A DNA stretch of 64,000 nucleotides from positions 1 through 64,000 of the forward strand of contig NZ_FRDA01000014.1 in assembly GCF_900143095.1 (NCBI RefSeq), in the 5' to 3' direction. Made by a program: the position numbers and the translations under genes. The notes beneath the pieces were generated by a model that saw only the letters and a list, made by a program, of their open reading frames with translations, was not told the DNA's origin and searched no databases. Source of the DNA: Pseudomonas asturiensis. Lineage in GTDB: Bacteria; Pseudomonadota; Gammaproteobacteria; Pseudomonadales; Pseudomonadaceae. Below are positions 34,056 to 42,913 of this stretch, piece after piece. The first letter of the stretch is position 1. Each line of letters begins with the position of its first letter.

Positions 34056-34622
34056 ATGAGCATCAAATCGGACAAGTGGATTCGCCGCATGGCGCAAGAG
34101 CACGGCATGATCGAGCCCTTCGTCGAGCGTCAGATGCGTGGCGAAGGCGCAGACCGACTGATCTCCTTCGGGGTGTCCAGCTACGGCTACGACGTGCGAT
34201 GCGCCGATGAATTCAAGGTCTTCACCAACATCAACTCGGCCACCGTCGATCCGAAAAACTTCGACGAGAAAAGCTTCGTCGACGTCAAGAGCGACGTCTG
34301 CATCATCCCGCCGAACTCATTCGCACTGGCACGTACCGTCGAATATTTCCGTATTCCGCGTAACGTCCTGACCATCTGTCTGGGAAAAAGCACTTACGCG
34401 CGCTGCGGCATTATCGTCAACGTCACGCCGCTGGAGCCGGAGTGGGAAGGTCATGTGACGCTGGAATTTTCCAACACCACAACCTTGCCGGCGAAAATCT
34501 ACGCCAACGAAGGTGTGGCACAGATGCTGTTTCTGGAGTCTGACGAGGAGTGCGAGGTTTCCTACAAGGACCGCGGGGGCAAGTATCAAGGGCAGCGCGG
34601 CGTCACCCTGCCACGCACCTGA
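34056..34622 (+). CDS. dcd: dCTP deaminase Dcd
   Basis: A 188-residue enzyme making dUTP from dCTP for thymidylate synthesis, a trimer of the dUTPase fold. It contains SYGYDVRCADEF near the N-terminus, STYARCGIIVNVTPLEPEWEG (positions about 115-135) and the C-terminal KYQGQRGVTLPRT, which folds over the active site. Full length. Stand-alone. Confidence 0.95.
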   Translation: MSIKSDKWIRRMAQEHGMIEPFVERQMRGEGADRLISFGVSSYGYDVRCADEFKVFTNINSATVDPKNFDEKSFVDVKSDVCIIPPNSFALARTVEYFRIPRNVLTICLGKSTYARCGIIVNVTPLEPEWEGHVTLEFSNTTTLPAKIYANEGVAQMLFLESDEECEVSYKDRGGKYQGQRGVTLPRT

Positions 34623-34734
34623 TTTTTTTGGTGTTCTCTGTCCCGCGATGGAATTAATGTTCGTTTTCGCACTCTATTGCCTCACATGCATTCGTTTACG
34701 GTTGTAGGCGAAAGCCATTGATCAGGAGTGACCT

Positions 34735-34947
34735 ATGAAGACCACGTTCAAAACCTCTGAACAGGAAACATCTCCTCCACTCAACGAGATCGGACTGCTG
34801 GCCTGGTCACTGATGGCTCACACCGAGCTGAACATGGTGGGGGGCGGGATTCCGGGAGACCCGGGACCGGACACGCCTTATCCCGAGCCGAGCGAGCCGG
34901 GTGTGCCTACCGTGCCGGACGAGCCGCCACCTGCGCCAGTCGCCTGA
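34735..34947 (+). CDS. Small proline-rich protein with double-glycine leader
   Basis: A 70-residue protein with a strong AGGAG site 7 bases before ATG. Residues 1-38 resemble a double-glycine leader: relative to G38 the pattern is E(-8) L(-7) V(-4) G(-2) G(-1) in TELNMVGGG, the classic signature cut by C39-peptidase ABC transporters. The 32-residue remainder starts IPGDPGPDTP and is 13 prolines with 6 acidic residues, no Cys. It could be a secreted peptide, a signal or a bacteriocin-like product. No C39 transporter is visible in the window. A terminator follows at 34954. Function unknown. Confidence 0.6.
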   Translation: MKTTFKTSEQETSPPLNEIGLLAWSLMAHTELNMVGGGIPGDPGPDTPYPEPSEPGVPTVPDEPPPAPVA

Positions 34948-34953
34948 TTCCCG

Positions 34954-34987
34954 AACGCCCGCTGTCTCTATCGAGGCCGCGGGCGTT
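34954..34987 (+). terminator. Terminator after the proline-rich peptide gene
   Basis: AACGCCCGC pairs with GCGGGCGTT, followed by TTCGTTT, 7 bases after the stop of the small gene. Confidence 0.75.
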
Positions 34988-35003
34988 TTCGTTTATCAGG
35001 CCC

Positions 35004-35660
35004 TCAGGCTACAGGCCATATTGCCCCATCCCCGGTGACATAAATCAACGTGTCCTTCGCTGGCCGGATAGCAAAGCCCCCCGTGAATTCGCCGAAAGCA
35101 GGCAGCAGGCTCACCTTCTGGCCGAGGTAGAAGCACGCCAGTCTCAAGCTCTGTCGACCCCGCCCATGCAACCGGTAAACCGGGTGGACATGCCCGGCCA
35201 GCACATGATGCGTCGCGTGCGCGTCGGGTTCGTGTTGCAACGCGAACGGGCCTAGCAACAAGGGTTCTGCCACCACCTCGATTTCGAGGCTGGCCGGAGG
35301 GTCGCCTGCGCGTTTGTCGTGGTTACCGCGTATCAGGGTGATTCTCAGGCCTGCCCGGCTCGCCCGCCATGCTTGCAGCGAACCGAGCGTGCCCGGGGCG
35401 TGGGATTCGGGGGCGTGCAGGAAGTCGCCGAGAAAGATCAGGTGCTCGCAGAGGTAGTCATCCAGTAGCCGGTCCAGACGACGCAAGTTGGCCTGTGTGG
35501 TGCCGTGCGGTACCGGCTGGCCCAGTTTGCGGTAGGCGGCTGCTTTGCCGAAATGCGCGTCGGCGATCAGCAAGGCGCGTTCGGCAGGATAGTAAATGGC
35601 CTTGTCGGCCAGCAGCCAAAGCTCTTCATCTGCCAGCGTGATAGCAATGCAGGGCTTCAT
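35004..35660 (-). CDS. pdeM: Ligase-associated metallophosphoesterase PdeM
   Basis: A 218-residue calcineurin-like phosphoesterase with the metal motifs DAHFGKAAAYR (D34/H36), GDFLHAPES, GNHDKR and GHVHP. It belongs to the bacterial LHR-PdeM-ligase-exonuclease DNA-repair set. It starts 4 bases before the LHR gene stop (overlap), so it is translated after it. In this genome the ligase and exonuclease of the set lie about 7 kb away. Confidence 0.88.
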   Translation of the reverse strand: MKPCIAITLADEELWLLADKAIYYPAERALLIADAHFGKAAAYRKLGQPVPHGTTQANLRRLDRLLDDYLCEHLIFLGDFLHAPESHAPGTLGSLQAWRASRAGLRITLIRGNHDKRAGDPPASLEIEVVAEPLLLGPFALQHEPDAHATHHVLAGHVHPVYRLHGRGRQSLRLACFYLGQKVSLLPAFGEFTGGFAIRPAKDTLIYVTGDGAIWPVA

Positions 35661-38146
35661 CGATCAGATTCCGGGCCGGCGGCTTTTTCCAGATCGCGCA
35701 CCATGCGCGCGATACGGTCAGCCAGTTTTTCCGAGCTGAGGCTCTCGCGAAAGCGCTCCACCAACAGGGGGAAGGCAAGTGGGGTGGCGCGTTTGATTGG
35801 ATGCAGGTCGAGCCTGCGGGTGTTGATCTGACGCAGGGTATGCTCCAGTCGAGCCAGGTCCAGCTCCTGGCGCAAGACCTCCTGCTCAGCCTGCGTCAGC
35901 AACATGTTGTCGGCGTCGTATTGTTTGAATACCTCGAAAAACAGCCCGCTGGACGCCTGTAGCTGACGGTTGCTCTTGGCCGCGCCAGGATAGCCCGAGA
36001 ACACCAGGCCCGAGATGCGGGCGATCTCGCGAAAGCGCCTTAGCGCCAGCTCGCCCGCGTTGAGGCTGGCCAGGATGTCGGCCATCAGGTCCGCTTCGGA
36101 AAACAAGTCTGCCTGCAATGCCTGTCCCCAGTCGATTTCGCTCGCGCTCAGCAACTCCAGGCCGTAATCGTTGACGGCAATCGAGAAGGTCAATGGCCGG
36201 TGCTGGCTCAGGCGCCAGGCGAGCAGGCTCGCCAGCCCCAGGTGTACGTGCCGGCCGGCGAACGGATACAGAAACAGGTGCCAGCCTTCACGGGACTTGA
36301 GCGTTTCAGCCAGCAGCGTGTCGCGTTGCGGCAGCCCGGACCATTCTCGTTGTACTTCCAGAAGGGGTTTGACGGCCTGCATCTCGGGGCTGTCAAAATG
36401 GCCATGCGCGGCGGCGTCGAACTTCTCCACCACGGCATCCGCCAGTTCGCTGGACAGCGGCATGCGCCCGCCACTCCAGCGGGGCACAGCGGCTTTCTTG
36501 CCGGTGGCACGTTTGACATAGGCGGTCATGTTCTCGACCCGCACCAATTCCAGCAGGCGCCCTGCGAACAGAAAGCCATCGCCGGGCTTGAGGCGTGCGA
36601 TGAAGCCCTCTTCGACACTGCCCAGCGAGCCGCCACCGCCGCCTTTCTTCCAGTATTTGAGATTGATCGTCGCGTCGCTGACGATGGTGCCGACGCTCAT
36701 CCGGTGCCGACGTGCCAGACGGGCATCCGGCACGCGCCAGATGCCGTGCTCGTCCGGCTCGACGCGTCGGTAGTCGGGGTAGGCCGTTAGCGAATGGCCG
36801 CCATTGCGTACGAAGGCCAGCGCCCATTGCCACTGTTCATCGCTCAGGTCGCGATAGGCCCAGGCGGTGCGCACTTCTGCCAGCAACTCATCAGGCAGAA
36901 AGCCTCCGCCCAGTGCCACACTGACCAGATGCTGCACCAGTACGTCCAGTGGCTGGTGAGGCGATTCCCTTGGCTCGATCATCCGTGCAGCGACCGCATC
37001 ATGGGCGGCGGCGGCCTCCACCAGTTCAAGGCTGTGTGTCGGCACCAGCGTTACTCGCGAAGGGCGGCCCGGTGCGTGCCCCGAACGCCCTGCGCGCTGC
37101 ATCAGACGCGCCACGCCTTTCGGGGAGCCAATCTGCAGCACGCGCTCCACGGGCAGGAAGTCCACGCCCAGGTCCAGGCTGGAGGTGCAGACCACCGCCT
37201 TGAGCGAACCGTCCTTCAAGGCCCGCTCAACCCAGTCGCGCACCTCGCGGGCCAGGGAACCGTGATGCAGAGCGATCAGCCCGGCCCAGTCCGGGCGGGC
37301 TTCCAGCAGCGCCTGATACCAGATTTCCGATTGCGCGCGGGTATTGGTGAACAGCAGGCAGCTGGCGCTTTTTTCAACCTCTGCGACGACTTGCGGCAGC
37401 ATGCGCAAGCCCATATGACCCGCCCAGGGAAAGCGTTCGATGGAGGGCGGCAAGAGCGTGTCGACCTGCAACGCTTTGACGACCTTGCCCTGAACCGTGA
37501 CGCCGCCTTCGCCCAGCAGCACTTCCTGCGCGTGCTGCTGATTGCCCAAGGTTGCAGAAATACCCCACACGATCAGTTGTGGATTCCATTGGCGCAAGCG
37601 GGCCAGTGCCAGTTGCAACTGAACGCCGCGTTTGTTGCCGATCAACTCATGCCACTCATCGACCACGACCATGCGCAACGTCGAGAGCGTCGGCTGGGCG
37701 TCGGCTCGGGTCAGGAGCAGGGTCAGGCTTTCAGGGGTGGTGATGAGCGCTGAGGGCAGTCGACGCCCTTGCCGGGCGCGTTCGCTGCTGCTGGTGTCGC
37801 CGGTGCGCAGGCCAACTGACCAGTTGATGTCCAGCTCGGCCAGCGGCGCTTCAAGCGCGCGTGCAGTGTCGGCGGCCAGTGCGCGCATGGGCGTGATCCA
37901 CATGACACTCAACGGCGCGGCAGGCGGTTTTTTCTTGCGGGGTTTGTCTTCGGTCGGGGATTGGGTCGAGGCGAACCGGTTGAGCGCTGCGAACCACACC
38001 GCGTAGGTTTTGCCTGAGCCGGTACTGGCGTGCAACAGGCCGGACTCACCCTGTTTCACCGCCGCCCAGACTTCCTTTTGAAAGGCGAACGCCTTCCAGC
38101 CTCGGGCCCGAAACCATCGCTGAGCGAAATCGTTGGGTCTGCTCAT
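35657..38146 (-). CDS. LHR-family DEXH helicase (ligase-associated)
   Basis: An 829-residue SF2 helicase. Walker A STGSGKTY is near residue 46. Motif II is DEWHELIGNKRG, motif III SATLG and motif VI QRAGRSGH. The C-terminal LHR region includes ERFRESLS. These match the ligase-associated LHR core helicases that act with PdeM, an ATP-dependent ligase and an MBL exonuclease in DNA repair. ATG at 38146 is preferred over an upstream TTG. It overlaps pdeM by 4 bases. Confidence 0.88.
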   Translation of the reverse strand: MSRPNDFAQRWFRARGWKAFAFQKEVWAAVKQGESGLLHASTGSGKTYAVWFAALNRFASTQSPTEDKPRKKKPPAAPLSVMWITPMRALAADTARALEAPLAELDINWSVGLRTGDTSSSERARQGRRLPSALITTPESLTLLLTRADAQPTLSTLRMVVVDEWHELIGNKRGVQLQLALARLRQWNPQLIVWGISATLGNQQHAQEVLLGEGGVTVQGKVVKALQVDTLLPPSIERFPWAGHMGLRMLPQVVAEVEKSASCLLFTNTRAQSEIWYQALLEARPDWAGLIALHHGSLAREVRDWVERALKDGSLKAVVCTSSLDLGVDFLPVERVLQIGSPKGVARLMQRAGRSGHAPGRPSRVTLVPTHSLELVEAAAAHDAVAARMIEPRESPHQPLDVLVQHLVSVALGGGFLPDELLAEVRTAWAYRDLSDEQWQWALAFVRNGGHSLTAYPDYRRVEPDEHGIWRVPDARLARRHRMSVGTIVSDATINLKYWKKGGGGGSLGSVEEGFIARLKPGDGFLFAGRLLELVRVENMTAYVKRATGKKAAVPRWSGGRMPLSSELADAVVEKFDAAAHGHFDSPEMQAVKPLLEVQREWSGLPQRDTLLAETLKSREGWHLFLYPFAGRHVHLGLASLLAWRLSQHRPLTFSIAVNDYGLELLSASEIDWGQALQADLFSEADLMADILASLNAGELALRRFREIARISGLVFSGYPGAAKSNRQLQASSGLFFEVFKQYDADNMLLTQAEQEVLRQELDLARLEHTLRQINTRRLDLHPIKRATPLAFPLLVERFRESLSSEKLADRIARMVRDLEKAAGPESDR

Positions 38147-38241
38147 GCGGTCGAAATGCTCTGAAGGGCGATAACTCAGAGACAGCGACAAAAGGGTAAT
38201 AGTTTTAAACGGTTATCGAGGGACACCCTAATGTTTGATAC

Positions 38242-38329
38242 GTGGGAGGCGGCGTGCCGACGATGCAGGCGGCGCGATGCGTCAGACAGACCGCGTCATA
38301 TCGTTTATCGCCGGCAAGCCGCCTCCCAC
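38242..38329. repeat. REPIN (pair of inverted REP sequences)
   Basis: GTGGGAGGCGGCGTGCC at the left and its inverted counterpart GGCAAGCCGCCTCCCAC at the right enclose about 54 bases. This is a typical Pseudomonas extragenic palindrome pair. It lies between aotP and the LHR gene. The same family recurs at 55430. Confidence 0.75.
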
Positions 38330-38370
38330 AGGTGCCGGATCGTGCCCGCGCGCTACGTCACCTCCAGCGG

Positions 38371-39135
38371 TTACTTCAGGTTTCCGCTCAAGAACTGCTG
38401 CAACCGCTCGCTCTTGGGATTGTTCAGCACATCATCCGGGTGTCCGGATTCTTCGATCTGGCCCTGATGCAGGAACACCACCTGGCTGGCGACCTTACGG
38501 GCAAAGCCCATCTCATGAGTCACCAGGATCATGGTACGGCCTTCATCTGCCAGACCCTGAATCACCTTCAGCACTTCACCGACCAGCTCCGGGTCGAGCG
38601 CCGAGGTCGGTTCATCGAACAGCATGATCTCCGGTTCCATCGCCAGCGCACGGGCAATCGCCACGCGCTGTTGCTGGCCGCCGGACAGAAACGCCGGGTA
38701 CTGGTCGGCCACGCGCTCGGGCAGGCCGACCTTGTCCAGGTATTTGCGTGCACGGGCTTCGGCTTCGGCCTTGGGCACACCCAGCACCCGGCGTGGCGCC
38801 ATGGTGATATTTTCCAGCACGGTCATGTGCGCCCACAGGTTGAAGTGCTGAAACACCATGGCCAGTCGGGTGCGGATACGTTGCAGCTCGTCCGGGTCGG
38901 CCACACGCATGCCATCCTTGTCGCTGACCATGCGCACTTGCTGGCCGTCCAGGCTCATGGCGCCGTCGTTGGGCTGTTCCAGAAAGTTGATGCAACGCAA
39001 AAACGTACTCTTGCCCGAGCCGCTGGCGCCGATCAGGCAGATGACATCGCCGCTGCTGGCCTTCAGCGACACGCCTTTGAGCACCTCGTTGTCGCCATAG
39101 CGCTTGTGCAGGCCATCGATGGTCAGTTTGTACAT
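38371..39135 (-). CDS. aotP: Arginine/ornithine-type ABC transporter ATPase AotP
   Basis: A 254-residue HisP-type ABC ATPase with Walker A GASGSGKST (about 36-44), Q-loop MVFQHFNLWAH, signature LSGGQQQR and Walker B IMLFDEPTSALDP. It is the last gene of the aotJ-aotQ-aotM-aotO-aotP order known from P. aeruginosa; argR, which follows there, is absent here. Confidence 0.85.
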   Translation of the reverse strand: MYKLTIDGLHKRYGDNEVLKGVSLKASSGDVICLIGASGSGKSTFLRCINFLEQPNDGAMSLDGQQVRMVSDKDGMRVADPDELQRIRTRLAMVFQHFNLWAHMTVLENITMAPRRVLGVPKAEAEARARKYLDKVGLPERVADQYPAFLSGGQQQRVAIARALAMEPEIMLFDEPTSALDPELVGEVLKVIQGLADEGRTMILVTHEMGFARKVASQVVFLHQGQIEESGHPDDVLNNPKSERLQQFLSGNLK

Positions 39136-39144
39136 GAGAGGTCC

Positions 39145-40263
39145 TCAAGGAGAAAGTAGGTAGCCGCTGCGATAGGCCCGCGTGCCCGCTATATGGGCGA
39201 TGACCATGCCTGCGGTGGCCATGCGGCGCAACGAGCGCGCATACAGCAGACCCGCATTGAGCGAATGAATGCTGGTCACCGCGTCGCTGATTGGATCGAT
39301 GATCTCGGCGATCAGTTGTCCGGCTTCGACGTGCTCGCCAGGCGTCGCACAGAACACCAGCAAGCCGCCGACCGGTGTCGCGACCGGCTCGACCGCGGCC
39401 AGAGGCGTCGCGGGGTAGAGCAGTTCGGGTGGCATCTGCCGTTCGCCGTCGATCAGGCCGGCATCGACCAGGTAATTGATGATTGCCTGGCTGTCACGGC
39501 TGGCCAGTGAGTGATTGACGTCGCCTTGCCCACGCAGCTCAAGGGTCACCGAGAAGCTGCCCATCGGGATCGGGAAGCGCTCGCCGAAGCGCTGCTGCAA
39601 TTGCCACCAGACCAGCGTGAAGCATTCGTCGAACGACTGACCGCCTGAATCGGTCGCCAGCAGGCTCGCCTGTGCGCCGAGGTAACGTGACAGCGGCTCG
39701 ACCTTCGGCCAGGCTTCGGGCGTGGTGTACAGGTGCTCGACCGACTCGAAGTCGCAATGCAGGTCCAGCACCATGTCGGCATCGCACGCCAGGCGCTGGA
39801 GCGTCAGGCGCAATGACTGCAACTGGGTGGTCGGTATCCGGGCGTTGAGCGCGGCGCGCAGGCTGTCGCGCACCAGGGTGCGGTTCTGAATCGGGTCCTG
39901 GGTCAGCCGCGCTTCAATCTCGTCGCCCACCTGTTGCCCGAGGTCGATGAACCCGCGATTGAAGTTCTGCCCGCTTTCCAGCTCGTAGCGTCCCAGCGGC
40001 GTGTCCATCAATACCTGTTCGAGACCTATGGGGTTGGCCACCGGCACTACGACGATTTCGCCCAGCAGGCGACCGGCGTTTTCCAGCTCGGCCAGCCGCT
40101 GCTTCAAGTACCAGGCCACCAGCATGCCGGGCAGTTCGTCGGCATGCAGGGAAGCCTGAATGTAGACCTTGCCCGCGCCGGTCTGAGGGCCGTAGTGAAA
40201 GCTGTGAACGCAACGCACGGTGCCCGGCAGCGGCGACAGCACGTCATGGGTGTGATGGTGCAT
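39145..40263 (-). CDS. aotO: Succinylglutamate desuccinylase/aspartoacylase-family protein (AotO-like)
   Basis: A 372-residue zinc-carboxypeptidase-fold protein. QASLHADELPG provides H and E, and VLDLHCDFES the later His. It starts MHHHTHDVLS. Its C-terminal part resembles a lipoyl-like domain (TPVGGLLVFCATPGEHVEAG). It sits between aotM and aotP, where P. aeruginosa has aotO, a gene of unknown role. A role in releasing arginine-related amino acids is possible but unproven. Confidence 0.8.
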   Translation of the reverse strand: MHHHTHDVLSPLPGTVRCVHSFHYGPQTGAGKVYIQASLHADELPGMLVAWYLKQRLAELENAGRLLGEIVVVPVANPIGLEQVLMDTPLGRYELESGQNFNRGFIDLGQQVGDEIEARLTQDPIQNRTLVRDSLRAALNARIPTTQLQSLRLTLQRLACDADMVLDLHCDFESVEHLYTTPEAWPKVEPLSRYLGAQASLLATDSGGQSFDECFTLVWWQLQQRFGERFPIPMGSFSVTLELRGQGDVNHSLASRDSQAIINYLVDAGLIDGERQMPPELLYPATPLAAVEPVATPVGGLLVFCATPGEHVEAGQLIAEIIDPISDAVTSIHSLNAGLLYARSLRRMATAGMVIAHIAGTRAYRSGYLLSP

Positions 40264-40277
40264 GGGCGCTGTCCTGA

Positions 40278-40988
40278 TTAATGAGCGGGGCCGAGGAAGG
40301 CCAGCCAGCGACGTTCGGCGAGCCGGAACAACCCGACCAGAATGAACGTAACGGTCAGGTACATGACGGCAGCGATCCCGAAGGACTGGAAGGTCATGAA
40401 GGTCGCCGAGTTGGCGTCCCGCGCGACTTTCAGAATGTCCGGCACGGTGGCGGTGAACGCCACGGTGGTGGAGTGCAGCATCAGAATCACTTCGTTGCTG
40501 TAATAAGGCAGCGAGCGGCGCAGCACCGACGGCATGATCACATAGGCATACAACTTCGAGCCGCTCAGGCCGTAAGCCTTGGCCGCTTCGACTTCGCCAT
40601 GGGCCATGCTGCGGATCGCACCAGCGAAAATCTCGGTGGTGTACGCGCAGGTGTTCAGGGTGAACGCCAGGATGGTGCAGTTCATCGCATCGCGAAAGAA
40701 CGCATCCAGCAAGGGCTGCTCACGCACCGCCGCAATGCTGTAGATGCCGGTGTAGCAGATCAGCAACTGAATATAGAGCGGGGTGCCGCGAAACAGGTAG
40801 GTGTAGAACTGCACCGGCCAGCGTACCCATCGTTTGTTCGACACGCGGGCGATGGACAGCGGAATCGACAGGCAGAAGCCAATGGCGATGGAGGCGCTGA
40901 GCAGCCACATCGTCATCGCCAGACCGGTCACATTCACGCCGTCTGTATAAAGGAAGGGCTTCCAGTATTCCTGAAGCAACTCGATCAT
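40278..40988 (-). CDS. aotM: Arginine/ornithine-type ABC permease AotM
   Basis: A 236-residue HisM-type permease with about five membrane helices and the ATPase-docking loop AGAIRSMAHGEVEAAKAYG. It overlaps the aotQ stop by 4 bases. It pairs with AotQ. Confidence 0.85.
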   Translation of the reverse strand: MIELLQEYWKPFLYTDGVNVTGLAMTMWLLSASIAIGFCLSIPLSIARVSNKRWVRWPVQFYTYLFRGTPLYIQLLICYTGIYSIAAVREQPLLDAFFRDAMNCTILAFTLNTCAYTTEIFAGAIRSMAHGEVEAAKAYGLSGSKLYAYVIMPSVLRRSLPYYSNEVILMLHSTTVAFTATVPDILKVARDANSATFMTFQSFGIAAVMYLTVTFILVGLFRLAERRWLAFLGPAH

Positions 40989-41713
40989 CGCTGTGCCTCC
41001 CGGCTGCCTGCGGCGTAGTGCCGTTCAGCCCAACGCAGGGCGAAGTTCGATGCGCTGGTGATCGCGAGATAGATCAGTGCCGCCAGAACCAGGAAGTAAA
41101 ACAGTTGATAGGTGCTTTTACCGGCATCCTGCGAAGCCTTGACCAGATCGGCCAGGCCAATGATCGACACCAGCGCGGTTGCCTTGAGCAGCACTTGCCA
41201 GTTATTGCCGATGCCGGGCAGCGCGTAGCGCATCATTTGTGGAAACACTACAAAACGAAAACGCTGGCCGCGCGTGAGGCCATAAGCGGTGGCCGCCTCT
41301 ACCTGACCACGTGGCACCGACAGAATCGCGCCGCGGAAGGTCTCGGTGAAGTACGCCCCGTAGATGAAGCCCAGCGTGATGACGCCCGCGCTGAACGGAT
41401 CAATCTCGATGTATTCCCACTCCATGGCGTCGGTCAGGCTGGTCAGCCAGGTTTGCAGGCTGTAGAAAATCAGCAGCATCAACACCAGATCCGGAACCCC
41501 ACGAATCAGGGTGGTGTAGACCTGTGCCGGCACGCGCAGCAGCGCTGAGCTCGACAGCTTGGCGCTGGCCCCGATCAGTCCGAGCACGATGCTCAGAAAC
41601 AGGGACAGCACCGAAAGTTTGACGGTCATCCAGGTGCCTTGCAGCAGCAGCGGGCCGAAGCCCTTCAGGCTGAAGGCCGAAAGTCCGAGAGTGTGCATCA
41701 GTGAGTCGAGCAT
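40985..41713 (-). CDS. aotQ: Arginine/ornithine-type ABC permease AotQ
   Basis: A 242-residue HisQ-type permease with about five membrane helices and the loop RGAILSVPRGQVEAATAYGL. It lies about 80 bp after aotJ. It pairs with AotM. Confidence 0.85.
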   Translation of the reverse strand: MLDSLMHTLGLSAFSLKGFGPLLLQGTWMTVKLSVLSLFLSIVLGLIGASAKLSSSALLRVPAQVYTTLIRGVPDLVLMLLIFYSLQTWLTSLTDAMEWEYIEIDPFSAGVITLGFIYGAYFTETFRGAILSVPRGQVEAATAYGLTRGQRFRFVVFPQMMRYALPGIGNNWQVLLKATALVSIIGLADLVKASQDAGKSTYQLFYFLVLAALIYLAITSASNFALRWAERHYAAGSREAQR

Positions 41714-41796
41714 GGATAAAACCTTGAGCGGTCACGAACAGAAACGCCCATCGAAAGGGCGGCGAATCATCGCCGAAATCGATGGGCGTCGAGGTG

Positions 41797-42579
41797 TTAT
41801 TTACCGCTGTACAGATTCAGGTCGCCAAAGTGCTTTTTCTGGATTTCGGCGTAGGTGCCGTCATCGTGCAGCGCTTTGATACCTTTATCGAGAAGGGCTT
41901 TGAGCTCTTTGTTGCCTTTGGCGATGCCGATGGCGGTTTTGGCGGGCAGCAGTGGGCTGTCTACGGGTTCGCTGACTTCGTAACCGGCACCGGCTGGCGA
42001 TTTCAGGAAGCCCAGTTCAGCCTGCAGCATGTCCTGAATGGATGCGTCCAGACGGCCGGAGGTCAGGTCAGCGTAAACCTGATCCTGGTTGGCGTAGGCC
42101 TGGGTTTTCACGCCAGCCTTGTCCAGTACGGCCTTGGCATAGGCTTCCTGGATGGTGCCTTGCTCGTAGCCCACGGTCTTGCCTTTCAGGCTGGCCGGGT
42201 CGGCGGTGAGGCCTGCACCTTTCTTGAACACCAGCGAGGTCGGGCCGGAGAACAGTTCGTTGGAGAAATCGATGACCTTCTCGCGAGCCGGGGTCACGGT
42301 CATGGAGGAGATCACACCGTCGAACTTGCGGGCTTTCAAGCCAGGGATCATGCCGTCGAAATCACTTTCGACCCACTTGCAGGTGACTTTCAGCTCTTTG
42401 CAGATAGCGTTGCCCAGGTCGATATCGAAGCCCACCAGGCTGCCGTCGGCGGCTTTGGATTCGAACGGTGCGTAAGAAGGATCGACGCCGAAGCGCAGCT
42501 CCTTGTACTCCTTGGCCATCGTGTTACCAGCGGCCAGGCACAAAGCCAGTGCGGAAAGGGTCAGCCATGCTTTTTTCAT
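41797..42579 (-). CDS. aotJ: Arginine/ornithine-binding periplasmic protein AotJ
   Basis: A 260-residue HisJ/ArgT-type binding protein with a signal peptide of about 22 residues (MKKAWLTLSALALCLAAG). Mature sequence starts around KEYKELRFGVDPSYAPFESK. The start has AAGGA upstream. First gene of aotJQMOP; a single ArgR-like half-site lies about 130 bp upstream. Histidine is an alternative substrate. Confidence 0.86.
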   Translation of the reverse strand: MKKAWLTLSALALCLAAGNTMAKEYKELRFGVDPSYAPFESKAADGSLVGFDIDLGNAICKELKVTCKWVESDFDGMIPGLKARKFDGVISSMTVTPAREKVIDFSNELFSGPTSLVFKKGAGLTADPASLKGKTVGYEQGTIQEAYAKAVLDKAGVKTQAYANQDQVYADLTSGRLDASIQDMLQAELGFLKSPAGAGYEVSEPVDSPLLPAKTAIGIAKGNKELKALLDKGIKALHDDGTYAEIQKKHFGDLNLYSGK

Positions 42580-42913
42580 TATTCAGTCCTTAAAACCTGA
42601 TGGGGGTGTTGGGAACGCGCGAGGCTTGTTGCTACCGGCGGGTGCCAGACGCTCTAAGGTAGCAATTTCCGAACCAGAGAGACGAACGTGCGTTTGAAGT
42701 GTAAGTGGTTGTCGCTATTTCATATAAATGCATGGCGTTCTGCCTTCGCGTCGCCGCCAAGGTCCGCAAGGATGTCCCTTTTGCGCAAAGCTGATCGCGT
42801 AAAAGAGGGTGCGGGAAGCAGATTGGTAACGATCCTGGCGAGCGCGCAACAGCAGAGTGTGTAGGAATGATCAGATTTGGTGCGCCTTATTTCGGGCGCA
42901 CCCTTCAGGTGCG
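42580..42913. other. aotJ upstream region
   Basis: 334 bp between aotJ and the ligase gene stop. A TGTCGC at 42710-42715, with AA-like bases 8 later only imperfectly placed, is a weak ArgR-like half-site. Nothing else recognised. Confidence 0.4.

Noticed and set aside
42710..42725. ArgR half-site upstream of aotJ
   Set aside because: TGTCGC is present, but the AA element is off by sequence and the neighbouring 21-bp unit is weak; not strong enough for a separate feature.
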